A stretch of DNA of 64,000 bases from Cricetomys ansorgei (GCA_026225945.1 JAMJFZ010000770.1:1675501-1739500); one strand, 5' to 3'. Shown: positions 1 through 12,370, counted from the first letter of the stretch. Numbers and translations: made by a program. The notes: generated by a model not told the origin, from the sequence alone.

Positions 1-281
1 AGTCCTGCCAGTCCTCAGCAGAGGGAACCACCATCCTGACCAACCCCAAACTGGACAGTGTAATCACAAGCATCTGAGCTCAGGTGTTTTTATTGATTCA
101 GAACTCTTCAGGTGCAGATCATAAGCAATCAAACATCCCCCACAGAAATCCAACACCTGCAAATAATACAAAATGCCCTAGACAAGCCCCTCACTCAACA
201 GTACATAAAACAATTTCAAGCATAACTAAAAATAATCTTATCCAACACATTTCTTCTTGGATAACATTTTTTCTTAAATAG

Positions 282-390
282 ATTATCTATCATCTATCTA
301 TTTGTTAAAATCTGTCATCTATCAATCTATCTATCAATCTATCATCTATCTATCTATATAATCTATCATCTATTTCTCTATCATCATCAT
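282..390. repeat. Degenerate (TATC/ATCT)n tetranucleotide repeat
   Basis: About 100 bp of ATCT and ATCA units, imperfect, with an interrupting TTTGTTAAAATCTG. Confidence 0.85.
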
Positions 391-510
391 TTGTGCATGT
401 ATTCCTATGTGCACATGTGCACGTTTGTGTAAGTGCACATGTACATATGATTATATGAATGCTATATGCTAGATGTCGTCCTCAATCATTCTCTATATTA
501 CTATTTTTTT

Positions 511-545
511 TTTCGTGTGTGTGTGTGTGTGTTTGTGTGTGTGTG
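511..545. repeat. (GT)n microsatellite
   Basis: A T-run followed by GT units with one TTTG interruption. Confidence 0.85.
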
Positions 546-640
546 ACAGGTTCTCTCACTGATTCTAGAGCTCACTGATTTAGACTGGCTATTAAGCAAC
601 CTCTAGGAATCCTCATGTCTTTGTCTCCCCAAGCTGAGTT
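543..640 (-). mobile_element. B4-type SINE fragment
   Basis: GACAGGTTCTCTCACTGATT, GAGCTCACTGATTTAGACTG and CTCATGTCTTTGTCTCCCCA follow the order of the reverse-oriented B4 consensus. The copy is short and diverged. Confidence 0.55.
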
Positions 641-738
641 AAAGATCTTCTTTGGCAGACTTGGAGCCTGCAGGGTTCCCCAGGTGTGTCTTGTGGTTGT
701 CTGGCTTGGTGTTCTTTTGGAGCTCCTAGCTCCTACAG

Positions 739-789
<51 letters not shown>

Positions 790-792
790 TGT
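739..792. repeat. (GT)n microsatellite
   Basis: About 21 GT units plus an interrupted tail. It gives the Val-Cys run of the 105-codon frame over it, which is not a gene. Confidence 0.95.
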
Positions 793-1299
793 CAGGGGAG
801 GGTGTCTCCGACCGTTTTGCCTGCCCTTGTGACCTTTTTCCTCCTGCTGGGTTGCTTAATCCACACTTGATGCATGGATTAGTACCTGTGCCCAGCCTTG
901 TTCCATCTTGTCCTTCCCTGTTTGAACAGTAACCCTGGGAGGACTGTTCTTATCTGGGGAGAAACAGTGAGGGGCGGAGATATGGGGGAGAGCTGAGGTG
1001 GAAGAGCTGGAAAGAGCAGAGGGAGGAGAGGAGGAGTTTGGATATATTATAGGAGAGAAGAACAAAGAGACATTCTTCTCAATGCTTAGCTGTTTACATG
1101 GGTGCTGTGAATCTAAACTCAGTCCTCATACAGCAAGCATTTATTGACCTATCTTCTCAACACTCCTTTAGTAAATGCTTCCAATCAATTATCATTTACC
1201 TCCTCTTATATGACTGTAGAGGAATGTTTTTCATCTTTTAATTCAGCAACATGGCTGCTCTAGGGTAGAAAGAACATAGCAAATGCCTTTAAGTTAACC

Positions 1300-2100
1300 A
1301 ATTCAGAAAGAAGTAGTGGCACATGCCTTTAATTCCAATTCTTGAGATGTAAAAGGAAACAGAAAGTTCTGAAGTACGTCTCAGTTCTCAGTTCATGGCT
1401 CTCAATTCATAATTCTCAGTTCAGAGTTAGTTCTGAGTTAAGAGAGAAGCAGTAGAGATTGAGAGAATAGAAGGAAATTGAGTTAGAACATGCTAGTCAA
1501 CTGAGAAGTAGAAAGTCAGAGGTAGTGTGAAGTACAGAGTGAGTACATGCCTTTAATCTCAATTCTGAGATGAATCAGAGTGAAAAGCAGGCAGAATGAC
1601 AAATCAGAGGAAGAGTTAGCAGAGTGAGTCAGAGGACACACCCCAACTTTCATGATATAAAAGCCGGCTCTCAGTCAACTGAGAAGGCAGTCAGTTATAG
1701 AATTGGTCAGATAAGATACAGAGGCAGTTCAGTGAAGACGAGTGAGTTTGGGAGAAAGAGTCAGTTAATAATAAGAGTCAGTTTGAAGCCTAGCAGAACA
1801 GTTCAGTCAGAGAAGTTGTAGGAGTCAGCCAGAGTCAGTCAAAGCCAGAAGAGTTCAGTCAGAAACAGTCAGAAGGCTCAGAAGGTCAATTTGAACCAGT
1901 CACCTTGGAGAAGAGTTTGATCCAGAAAAACAAATGAATTGAATCAGCAAATCAGAAGAATCAGTTGAATTCAGTACAGTTCTGAGTTCAGGAGATAGTC
2001 AGAGTGAGTCAGTTAGCAGTAAGTCTCGAAGGCTGAAATATTCTAGGTTTAGGTTTGAAGACTAGATTGTTTAGAGGCTGAAGTCTTCCATGTCTAGGCT
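1300..2100 (+). repeat. GTCAG-rich repeat block with a TATA-like motif
   Basis: About 800 bp dominated by irregularly spaced (A)GTCAG and CTCAGTT words. It also holds a direct repeat related to B1 (ACATGCCTTTAAT at about 1320 and again near 1545) and one clear TATA box context, GATATAAAAGCCGGC, near 1656-1670. The layout suggests a diverged LTR or composite element rather than a simple tandem array. The 65-codon frame at 1624-1821 reflects the repeats. Confidence 0.4.
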
Positions 2101-2267
2101 TAAGATTAGATTATGTGCAAGATGAAACCTTCTAAAGACTAGGGAATAAATTACTTGAAACATAAACTGCCTTTTACAACTACATCTACATATGACACAC
2201 TTCTCTAAAATATAATATGTAAGTATAATCTCTGAACTGTTTTGATACACATATATACATTGGCTTA

Positions 2268-2288
2268 CACACACACACACACACACAC
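2268..2288. repeat. (AC)n microsatellite
   Basis: Ten or so AC units. Confidence 0.9.
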
Positions 2289-3132
2289 CTCATGACTGGC
2301 CCAATGTTCAATTTTAGTAAAAGCCTTACTGTCATCATATAGAATACAGATACTATGTCCTTATTCCTGTAAGGTTTGCTCTTTCCCGAAAAACTACTAT
2401 TTTGTCTACAGTAATCAGTGAGTAAATGGTTAAACAATCACTCAGCCTCTATTTACACTTTAAAAATATCCTTTAGATCCTATATGGAAAAAAAAGAAAA
2501 AGAAAAAGAAAAGAAAGAAAGAACAGCTGTAACTGAAAATTACTACTTGATTGAATCAGATATGGTTTTAGGCAGACCCATTGCTTATTTTTTTCACATC
2601 ACATTCTTATTTGTAGACAAATGATTCATCCTTTTGTAAGTATAATCTGATGCTATTTAAGATTCGACACCTACAAAATCAGTGCAGAATGGAAAATGGG
2701 AGTCAGAGTATCACAGTGAGCTTTCTTAGGTTTCATCTCAGCCCTTCATTTGCTGGTTATGAGATCACAAAGGTTCTAAGGATCTCTAAACCCAGTTTCT
2801 TCATCTAAGAAAGAGCAATCCTAGTGGAAACACAAGTGTGAGCATTTCATATTGCAAAAACTTAGTTAAGTGTGTCTTTAAAATGATTACACTAATTGTA
2901 GTAAAAATATAACACAAATCTCATCATATAAACACATGACAATAAAGATTTGGGCACATGATACTGGAAGTGTTTTGTTTATAGAACTGAGCAGCTGAAA
3001 GACACTGTATATGACCTACTTTGTCATTATTTATATTCAAGAAAGTCATGGTGAAGGTCTGAGATAGAAAACGGACTAATTGACCAAAACCTTTCTAGTT
3101 TCAGATTGAAAAATAATAGCAATGCTTGAGAA

Positions 3133-3222
3133 TGTGTGTGTGTGTGTGTGTGTGTGTATACATGAATATGTATACATGTATACATATATGTATATATATA
3201 CACGCATATATATATATATGTG
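3133..3222. repeat. (GT)n followed by (TA)-rich microsatellite
   Basis: A GT run to about 3158, then ATACATGTATACATATATG and TATATATA stretches. Confidence 0.9.
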
Positions 3223-3863
3223 TAAAGATACACAGACATGTTTATATATATAAAGTTTCTATAAAACATCACTTTTCAGTCATTTGGAAAAGCATCTGGA
3301 CTTGAACAGGTCTACGTGCATATTCTGGATCAGCTACCTGGAATGTTTAAAACTTCTCTGTGTCTCCTTTTATTTATTTGAAAGATGGTGTTAGGATGCC
3401 CACCTCACAGAACAAGGGTGAAGATGTATGGACTCACTTATCTGATTCAGGACATAAAATGAGCACTGGTTTAGTTGTCAATAACTATCATTGTCAATTG
3501 TTTGCTATCTATAGACTACAGATGATAATTGTAGCTCTGATGCATTTTGCTCCAGCTGCCTAATTTCAGAAATGGGCATCCAATTCATTTCCTTCACAGG
3601 GCATTTGAGTTTATATTTGATAATATATACCTCAGAACAGCAATGGGAACATATTTATCACTGTCCTAGTTAGATTTTCTCTTGCTGTGGGAAAACACCC
3701 TGACTAAGAAGCAAGCTGGGGAAGAAAAGGGTTTATTTGCTTACATTTCCATGTTGGAGGTCATTTGAAGGAAGCCAAAGACAGGAACTCAAACAGGGCA
3801 GGATCCTGGAGACTGGAGCTGATGTAGAGGCCATGAAAGAGTAGCTGCTTGCTTGCTCAGCCT

Positions 3864-3867
3864 TCCT

Positions 3868-3958
<91 letters not shown>

Positions 3959-4016
3959 CTCTCTTCTTTCTTTCTTTCTTTCTTCTTTCTCTTCTTTCTT
4001 TCTTATTTTTCTCTCT

Positions 4017-4092
<76 letters not shown>
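3864..4092. repeat. (TTCT)n / (CT)n polypyrimidine microsatellite
   Basis: About 230 bp of almost pure pyrimidine: a long CTTT/TTCT run to about 3958, mixed CTTCTTT units, then a (CT)n run of about 65 bp to 4092. It adjoins the B1 at 4093-4250 on the side of its A-tail, so it is best explained as an expanded tail. Confidence 0.95.
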
Positions 4093-4095
<3 letters not shown>

Positions 4096-4250
4096 TTTGC
4101 TTTCTGGTTTTTCTAGACAGGATTTCTCTTTTGTAACTATAGCTGTCCTGGAACTCACTCTGTAGATCAGGCTGATCTTGAACTCATAGAGATCTGCCTG
4201 CCTCTGCATCCTGAGTGCTGGGACTAAAGGTGTACACCACCATTGCTAGG
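4093..4250 (-). mobile_element. B1 SINE
   Basis: Reverse B1: GTCCTGGAACTCACTCTGTAG, AGATCTGCCTGCCTCTGCA and GCTGGGACTAAAGGTGTACA are the diagnostic 7SL-derived blocks in reverse orientation. It sits inside the LTR-like repeat 3662-4442. Confidence 0.9.
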
Positions 4251-7200
4251 TTCAGCCTGCTTTCTTATAGAATCCAGGACAACCAGACCATGGATAGCAC
4301 CACCCACAATGACCCTCTCGCATTGTAACTAATTAAGAAAATGCCTTACAGCTGGATCTTTATGGAGACATTTTCTCAGTTGGGGATCCTTCCTTTCTGA
4401 TGACTCTTAGCCTGTATCAAGTTGACATAAAACCAGCCAGTACAATAACTCAGTAACACTTAGTTATTATGATTAAGTTTTCAAAATATTATAATTTTTT
4501 CCTTTCTGGTTTCATTGTATTTTTCTTACACATTCCATTGGCTCCCATTTTAAACAAAGCTCTTGTAGCACAGATGATTATTATAAACATTATTTTTAGA
4601 TCCAGAAGCAGTGAATATGAATCACTTCATTTTCTCTGCCCTAAGAACACTGTCAACATTTATGTTGCATTAAATGATGTAAACAATCTGTAGATGACTT
4701 AAAGTATACAAGAGGCTATTCATACATCCTGCCATTTCATGTAAACGACTTGATTGGAGAATGTACTTATCTATAGGGCAACCTGTCTCCAAGTAATCAT
4801 AATTATCAAGTAAAGACCTCATTATATTTCACAGTTTGAGGTAATTAAGGTAAAACTTAATGATTTTAAGTATGTAAATATGATTAAGGTAAAACTTTGA
4901 TTATTCTGGATTATATGGGTAGCCCACCTTAATCACATTAGCTCTTATATGTGGACAGAAAGAGATATGAATTTGGAAGAAAGATGTAGAGACCAGAGTG
5001 GCTCTGCTGACTACAGCAGGCTTGTCCAATTTTTTTTTAGATCATCCTCCTGTAATTATCCTGGATATTGGATTTTTTCTGAGTTTAATATATGGCTTTC
5101 CTTTCTTTCTTTGTGATTCTCCCAATTCAGTATCAACTAGCCTTTCACTGTTCTCTTATCTTGGATATCCTCTTAGAGTTTCAGAACTATGTGTCCATCT
5201 ATGTATTAGGCCTTTCTAATTAGCTGTACCACAAGGACCTTCAGCCCACTATGCCCCATTCGGAACTCTGCCTCCTTCCTTAGAATCCTCTTTCCTAAGA
5301 AATGAACGCACCGTCTGAACAACTGAACAAGCTAGAGAGCTTGGAATCAGCCTTGAAAACTATTTCTGCCCCAAGGTTTTTCAATAAACACTGTGATTTC
5401 CAAAAGAATATCTCCGAAATATCTTAGGGGCTAAGCCAGTTCTTCCTATCTCTATATAAACAGGTGTCAGCACCTACCATCCTCTCTGGCTACCCTGCAT
5501 GCTACTCTTAGCTCTTTTCTTCCACTTGGTACACAGTAGAGAGATGTTATTACAAATATTCCAACAGGTGAAAACTTGAGCATGATCAACAAGATCTGAG
5601 ACTTCTTGAGGCAATGGACAAGACAGGGAATTTATGGAGTTTTGAGAATAGAGAGGACATTTCACCCAGCTATCTGGTTGAAACCACTCAACAGTTTAAA
5701 AGAACTCCAGTATAATTAAAAACTGCTTAAGATCTTTCCTCTTCCCAGATTTGATCTTGCAACTTTCTAAAAATCTCACCAGAAATTCCATTTACAGGGC
5801 AAGAACAGTACTAACCCAACACCCTCTTTAGCTCCAGTGGTTCCTAGTTATACTGTATCAATTATAATTTATGGCATTTCCATTCACAAAGCATTTCCAT
5901 AGACACCCTCTAGCATCACTTTCAAAAGTGAGAGAGAAAAGATAAAAGAAATTTCTGAATGACTTTTTAAATGATATATAGCTAATGCAAAGATATTTAA
6001 TTGTGTCTCTCACTTGAGAATCCCATGTCCACACTTGTAAGCTAATGGCTCACTTTGTGCTACTGTCTTGGAAAGCTATTATCTCCACTTGGGGACATCT
6101 TTCTTTCACTTTCTTTCTTTCCTAGTACCTCTCCTTCCTCTAATTTTTCTCCTTAAAGTTTGTATTAAAATACCTTTTCTAAAATCTCCAAGCTTCATGC
6201 AGTCCTGAAATTCTTTTCTGCATCAAAACCACAAATCCTAAGTTTTCTTGGTCAAGGTCCCAGGAAGATAAGGAAACTCTTGAGGATACTAAAGGTGACA
6301 GTGTAGAGCTGTCTGTCTATTTCATCACCACTAAAATCCCCAGACTTCAAGCATCCTTCTACCTAATTTATATTAATGAATCAGAGGTTCCTGCCATGTC
6401 CTTGCAACACATTTTAGCATTCAGGCCACAGTCTGAGTGTTCTTTTCTCAGTGAAGCCACTCTACAAATCTTACACCCTGGGACAAATTCCCCTGCTATA
6501 ATTTCTTAAAAGAGCCCTGCTTTTCACACTTAAGACGAGGTAAATCTATGTTTGTATGGCCATTACTTTTTTGTTTGTCTTCAAAATTCAACTATTCTCA
6601 AGTGTAACCTTCAGTTCCATATGGTGCCAGACACACAATGATGGCTAAATTTTCTCAAGTTGCTTGGTCAAATTCCAGCCTAGATGCTGAGGTTGAAGCA
6701 CTTTTTAGATGTGATTCACTAGACTTTGAATAAAGCACATTAACTTCCAATACGGGAGTGGGCTTCATCTTACTAGCCTTAAAGAGAAAACATTAAGAAC
6801 CTCCCAAGAAGAAGATTTTTCTGTGTGCAATGCCTGCAAAATCAGCTCCTGTCCAGCCTGCCAGCCTGCTCAGAAAGTGGTCTGGAAACCTCTATCAAAA
6901 AAAATCTCATTTATATAGTTCTTGGGTTACTCTTACATGCATAGCCATTATTTAAATTTTTTGTGAATTTATTTATTCATTTGCAAAATGACTATGAGAA
7001 GAAAATTTTCAACAAGTGCCTTTGTGCTTGCGTGCATTTTATTTCATTGCTATACCTGCATATTGGTATGGAGTTTCAGTGTTTAAAATTTCTGGATTTA
7101 ATAGAGTCATTGTTTCAAAGCAAGTACTGGAACACCTCTAAGCAGTTAATTGTTCTTCAAAAGGCTTTAATTATCCTCCTGACATATTTCTTTTATTTTT

Positions 7201-7577
7201 CTTTTCTTTTTTCCTGAATTCTTAACAAAATATTCTATTTACAATGTAAAATTTTAAGATCTAAGAATTTTTTTCTGAGACTATTGCTAAATTATTTATA
7301 ATAGCAACTTCAAACACTTCAGGACTTTTTAGTTCTATGCTCTTAATTTAAGCACTAATCTTAGTGACATCAAATTTGCACATTAGAAACCAAGAATTAT
7401 CATTTTACTGCATTGACTAACTGATTTAACTACTTTAAGAAACAACACTAAGTCTTTAAACCTAGGTCTCCTTCTTTGTCAAATGAGAAACTTTCCAGTT
7501 ATTTTAAAAGTAAGACTTTATCCCACTTTCATGTAAAAGAAGAGAGGGCTATGCAGAGGCAGAGTGAAACCAGGTGA

Positions 7578-8194
7578 CCTGTTATAGTTTCATTTCTGTT
7601 GCTGTGGTAAAATACCTGACAAAAAACCAGCTTGGGTTAAGTTAAGTTAAGAACAGTTAAGCCAACAGTTAAGAACGCTGGCTGTTCTTCCAGAGGACTC
7701 AGGTTCAATTCCCAGCACTCACATGACGGCTATAAATATCTGTAACTGCTGTTCCAGGAAATGACACTCTCATACAGATATACATGCAGGCAAAACACTA
7801 GCGTACATAGAAATAAAATAAATGAATAAATTATATAAAAAAGCAACTTAGGGAATTTATTTGGCTTAGAACTTTAGATTACAGTATATCCTTGAGGGGA
7901 AGTTCAGACAGGAACTCAAAGCAGCTAGTTATATAACAGCCACAGTAAAAAACAGCTAGAGAATAAATACATCCTTGCTGCCTGCTTGCTCAGCTAGCTT
8001 CTTTCATTCTCTTGTAGTACAGAGCCCCTTGTCTAGGGAATGGTGCTGCCCACAGTAGGCTGGGTCAGTCAACACTCAAAATATTCCTCCCCAGACATGC
8101 CCACAGGACAAAATCATCCAGATAATTCCTTATTGAAATTCTTTCTTCCAAGGTATCTTTAGGTTGTATTGATTCAACAATAAAAACTAACCAG
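7578..8194 (-). mobile_element. Rodent LTR-like repeat split by a B2
   Basis: The left piece (7578-7636, containing TTTCTGTTGCTGTGGTAAAA) and the right piece (about 7843-8194, ending TTCAACAATAAAAACTAACC) flank a B2. Both match a common rodent repeat in reverse orientation, including GGGAATGGTGCTGCCCACAG. Confidence 0.55.
7637..7842 (+). mobile_element. B2 SINE, rearranged 5' end
   Basis: GTTCTTCCAGAGGACTCAGG, TTCAATTCCCAGCACTCACA and an AAATAAAATAAATGAATAAA tail are B2. The usual GAGAGATGGCTCAG head is replaced by short TTAAG repeats. Confidence 0.85.
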
Positions 8195-9083
8195 TGGAGC
8201 TCCAGAGCTCCTTAACATGTAACTCAGCAACCTTAAATGTGTAAGACTCCACAATTCCAAATGCAGAGTTGAAATGTTTAAATTTCTACATCATTTGCTG
8301 ATTATTGACTTTGGTGGGAACAATATGCACTTGCCACAATGGTTATATGGAGATGAGAGATAGCCAATTCACTCCTGTCACCATGTAGGGTCTATGGATG
8401 GAATTCAAGTCATTAGGCTTGATGTCAAGCAGGCAAATGCCATTACCCACTTAGCAGTCTGTTCAAATTTTTCTCTTTCTGACTTTCAAAGGTATCTTTT
8501 CCCACTGAATTCAAACTACTATCACTGCTACTAATAATGTGTTTCATGTTGGCTTTCTGTCATCACTACTACCAATGAGTAATGATGTATAAGAATATGA
8601 GCTTAGCATTATCCAGCCCTTTTTAGAAATTGTTCATCTTTGTTTTAGTGGGTCCACTTTATTTCGGTATAATGATCATTTATTAATGGTCTATTCCTGT
8701 GCCTCATTGCTTGTGAGGGATGGAGTATCTGGGAAGCTCTTCTCCATGTAAGGACTTTGCTGCTAAATCTGAGTAGTGGAACAGAAAAGGGGGCCACAGA
8801 CAGCATGCAGCTGCTTTCATAGCCATGGCAGTCTCAAGGAGGTTCTGAGGTACAGCTTAGAAACCCCATACATGGGAATGCGGCAGGGCATGGTGGGTAA
8901 TTGGAAAATCTTGATGTGACACTCATGAAAACATCAATAGGCTGTAATCCTGGCACTAGATATGTGTTCTGGGATGTGGGACTTGAAAGCCTCTATGTGT
9001 ATAGGAGAGAGAAAAGGAGGGGGTTAGAGGGAAAGGGAGTAGAGAAAGAGTAATTTATTACTCATTCACTGACAGATGTAGTT

Positions 9084-9526
9084 TGTTAAAATACCGTTAT
9101 GGCGCTTAACGGAGAGTCCATTGTTGAATTTTCCAATGCTCTTTATTAATCACAAACCATTGTTGAATCTCAGGGAATTCTATACACGGGCGGCTAGGCA
9201 GAGTCTTCATCTTTCTTCCCCCCAAAAGACCTCTCCCTTCCTCCTGCCTTAGCCCTTTTTAACGTTTCTCCCACCCCCTCTATCTTTTAGGTCTTCATTA
9301 CAACACACCGATACTAGGCTGGGGGTGATCAAAGTCTTTGCTTGTGATCTCCTCCTGACCTGCTCGTGACTGGTCACCTTCAATTGTCTATCTGTTCAGA
9401 TCTCAAGGCTAGCACAAGGGTGTGACTAGGTAGGAAGCAAGGCCTGTACTGCTGCAAGGCATCTGGCTTTCCAGCTACAAGGCATCAAAACCAAAACAGC
9501 ACACAATAGTAAAGTATCCCACAACA
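9084..9526 (-). mobile_element. Solo LTR, class II (ERVK-type), with perfect 6-bp TSD
   Basis: The 443-bp block has the terminal inverted dinucleotides of an LTR: TGTTAAAA at its left end and CCACAACA at its right on the plus strand. It is flanked by the identical hexamer GTAGTT at 9078-9083 and 9527-9532. A 6-bp duplication is the mark of class II (ERVK/IAP-like) integration. The minus strand is the LTR sense: it starts TGTTGTGGGATACTTTAC, has a TTAAAAAG TATA-like motif (about 9250-9260) and an AATAAAG polyadenylation signal (9147-9141) about 57 nt before its 3' end. No internal retroviral sequence is attached. It lies in Nalcn intron 6 in the sense orientation. The family name was not determined. 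Confidence 0.9.
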
Positions 9527-9904
9527 GTAGTTCTTCAGTGGTTTCTCAATTCGAGAAGCTGTTTAAATATAGTTTCTTGTACTCAAGCAGTTGCTGTCAT
9601 TCCAAGCCATATTCAATCACGTACTCAGAGATTTACAAAGTGAGGAATAGAGAAAGGAGCATACATTCCCCAAACTGGCACAGTGCTTTGGTGCACTAAT
9701 AACTGCAACTTCTTTCTAATTTGTGGGGAAAAAAAGCCCCGAAGGTCAGAACTCACTATTGTACATGTGAGGCTGACACAAAGTTTTCTTATAGGTTTTC
9801 AAAACATACACCTATGATGAGCATTTACAGATAACCATTTAGTTTACATTGTTAGCACTTTGGCTCCTTTAATCCTAAAGATACACAGGATAAAGTTAAC
9901 TGCT

Positions 9905-10135
9905 TTAAACTTTTTATTTTGTTATTTCATGTGTTCAGGTGTTTAGCCTGCATGTTTGTCTGTGCAGGAAGTGTGTATCTGGTGCCCTCCAAGGGTAGAA
10001 GATGGTGTCAGATTTCCTAGACCTGGAGTTTCAGATGGTTGTAAGCTGTCATGTGTGTGCTATGAATTGAATCTGGTTCCTCTGGAAGAAGAACCACTGC
10101 TTTTAATAGCTAAGCCATTTCTCTAGCCCCAATGT
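9905..10135 (-). mobile_element. B3/B2-type SINE
   Basis: Reverse orientation: GGTGCCCTCCAAGGGTAGAA, TCTGGTTCCTCTGGAAGAAG and TAGCTAAGCCATTTCTCTAG match the B2/B3 head read backwards. Confidence 0.8.
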
Positions 10136-10223
10136 TGACTTCTTAGTTACTCAAATTTGATATATTTTTAAAGTCATTCTCAGAGACCAAACTGTATGAA
10201 TTTCAAAAGTTGAAATTTTCTGA

Positions 10224-10630
10224 TGTACTGGCTGGTTTGGTGTCAACTGGATATAAACTAGAGTTATCAGAGAAGAAGGACACTCAATTGAGAAAAGGCC
10301 TCCATAAGATCCAGCTGTAAGGCATTTTCTTACTTAGTGATCAATTGGGAAGGGCCCAGCCCATTGTGGGTGGTGCCATTCCTGGGCTGTGGTCCTGGGT
10401 TCTATAAGAAAGCAGGCTGAGCCAGCCAGGGGAAGCAAGCCAATGAGCCACACCCCTCCACGGCCTCTGCGTCAGCTCCTGCCTCCAGGACCCTGCCCTG
10501 CTTGAGTTCCTTCCTGACCTCCTTCATTAATGAATAGTGATGTGGAAGTGTAAGTCAAATAAACTTTTCCTCCCAACTTGGTTCTTGGTCATGGTGTTTC
10601 CTTGCAGCAATAGAAACTCTAACTAAGATA
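10224..10630 (+). mobile_element. Rodent LTR-like repeat, near full length
   Basis: A familiar dispersed rodent repeat that opens with TGTACTGGCTGGTTTGGTGT and closes AACTCTAACTAAGATA. It has LTR-like order: a TATA-like TCTATAAGAA at 10401-10410 followed by an AATAAA signal at 10558-10563, with the end about 65 nt later. A reverse-oriented relative lies at 3662-4442. The family label is left open because I cannot confirm it. Confidence 0.65.
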
Positions 10631-10994
10631 CCTGAGTTGCTAAAGACGCAAAAGAAATATCTAATACAATGAATTCATAAGCAATAAAGTATACTATGCA
10701 ACTCAGGAGCATTCTTTCATTAATTATATCAGTAAAGTTTCTTTTGAACTCACCTTGTGATTTCTAAGAAGAAAAAAGTAGAACATATTATTGTAAGCCC
10801 ATGTGGATATACATATGTTCATGTCCATGTTCACACATGCATACATGCATACATACATACATATACACACACCTTTACACCCACGACATTTGTCAATATG
10901 GAATCTAATATATCATGTCATATTTGTCTTGTTGTTACAGTTAGGAAAAAAGACATATTCAGGGCCTAAATAAGAAGGTGGTCCCTGTCATTTA

Positions 10995-11301
10995 CATGGC
11001 AGTATTAGGAGGTATGGCCTTACTGGAAGAAATGTGTCACTGAGAGAGGGCTTTGATATTTCAGAAGCTCAAGCCAGTGTCTCACTCTCTTCCTGCTGCC
11101 TGTGGATCCAGGTATAGAACTCATCTACCATTCCAGCACCATCTGCATGCATGTTGCCATGCTTCTCACCATGCTTTGTGCGGTGACGATAATGGACTAA
11201 ACCACTGAATTGTAAGCCAGCCCTAATTAAATGTTTTCCTTCAGAAGAGTTGCTGTGGTCATGGTGTCTCTTCACAGCAATAAAACCCTAACTAAGACAT
11301 C
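10995..11301 (+). mobile_element. Rodent LTR-like repeat, second type
   Basis: The sequence from GGAGGTATGGCCTTACTGG to AAAACCCTAACTAAGACA matches a common rodent dispersed repeat with the 3' segment TGTAAGCCAGCCCTAATTAAA followed by GGTCATGGTGTCTCTTCACAG. The 3' terminus resembles the element at 10224-10630, which ends only about 365 bp upstream in the same orientation. Plus-strand and minus-strand frames overlapping it are not genes. Confidence 0.55.
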
Positions 11302-11500
11302 AACTTTCCAGTGCATTTCAGAGAATCATCTGGCTTCCTTTTCATCTCTACTTAGTCTACCCTTTTTGGGATTAATCTGTAACCTCTCCCTAAACTGGCC
11401 TGGCTCATTCTCATGCTTAAAGCTTTGGAAAATTAATCCCACCCTGGAAAACAAGGCTCTTATATGCAGAGATAAATTATTTATTGACTTTCAAAAACTT

Positions 11501-11652
11501 TTGTATTTTTTTTCCAGGCAGGTTTTCTCTGTTGTAACTCTGGTTGTTCTGGAACTCACTCTGTAGACCAGGTTGGACATGAACTCACAGAGATCTGCCT
11601 GCCTCTGCTTTCTTAGTGCTGGGATTAAAGGTGTGTGCCACTACCACCTGGC
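11501..11652 (-). mobile_element. B1 SINE with target duplication
   Basis: Reverse B1 (GGAACTCACTCTGTAGACCA and GTGCTGGGATTAAAGGTGTG). The flanks are GACTTTCAAAAACTT (11486-11500) and the same with one extra A (11653-11668). Confidence 0.95.
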
Positions 11653-12370
11653 GACTTTCAAAAAACTTAATGGAGCTGTGTAGACTTGTAGTGGGACTGC
11701 AAAACAAAATCTGAGCAGAAAATAATAGAGTCATCATTTCTTTTTAGTAATGAAGCTGATCTGGCACAATTTGTAGGAAATAGGTCTTTCCTGTTAAATT
11801 GAATGTTTTAACATGACTTTTCAATTTCTTTGTTCATTTCTAATTAGCCCAATAAATAAATCTATGGTAAAAATGGACTGTTTTCTCAAGTATTTTTACT
11901 ATGAAATATAAATGATAATCCATTATTTTAAAGATATTAGTCATCTTATTACCTTGTTACTTCTGAAGAGTTTTAAACAATTCTGCCACCCCTCCCACTA
12001 CATTCCTGGCTACTTTGCTGACTTAGAAGAGACAGGGTGTGTGACAAGAGCTGGGAGGCTACAGATGAGTCATGATCATGTAAGTAGCAGCCCATGAACA
12101 CATCAGAAAAGTAAGGCATCAGGTTGTAGTACCTGCGTGGACCAGCTTCAAGCCAGCAATATATATCTGCTTTGAGGTTATAAGGCAGCCTACCTTCTTG
12201 ACCTTGAGTCTAGGTTGTGACCTGGTCAAGTAGCAGCTATTCTGATCTTGCCTCTAGAACTAGAAGATACAGGGTAAGAAGTCATAAAGACATAAAGCCT
12301 GTGGAAATTATACTCTAGCTCTATTACTTTTCTATTTTTACTACTCTGAGCTGTTCATTAAAGATCGTCT

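Larger units (their letters stand above)
3662..4442 (-). mobile_element. Rodent LTR-like repeat split by a B1 insertion
   Basis: The left part, 3662-3864, and the right part, 4251-4442, together make a reverse-oriented copy of the repeat type at 10224-10630. The right end, read on the minus strand, begins GTACTGGCTGGTTTTATGTC. Between the parts lies a B1 with an expanded pyrimidine tail. The sequence TCAGCCT at 3857-3863 recurs at 4252-4258 and is the likely target duplication of that insertion. Confidence 0.65.

Noticed and set aside
3849..4136. 95- and 87-codon frames of Phe/Leu/Ser
   Set aside because: They are translations of the TTCT and CT microsatellite in different registers.
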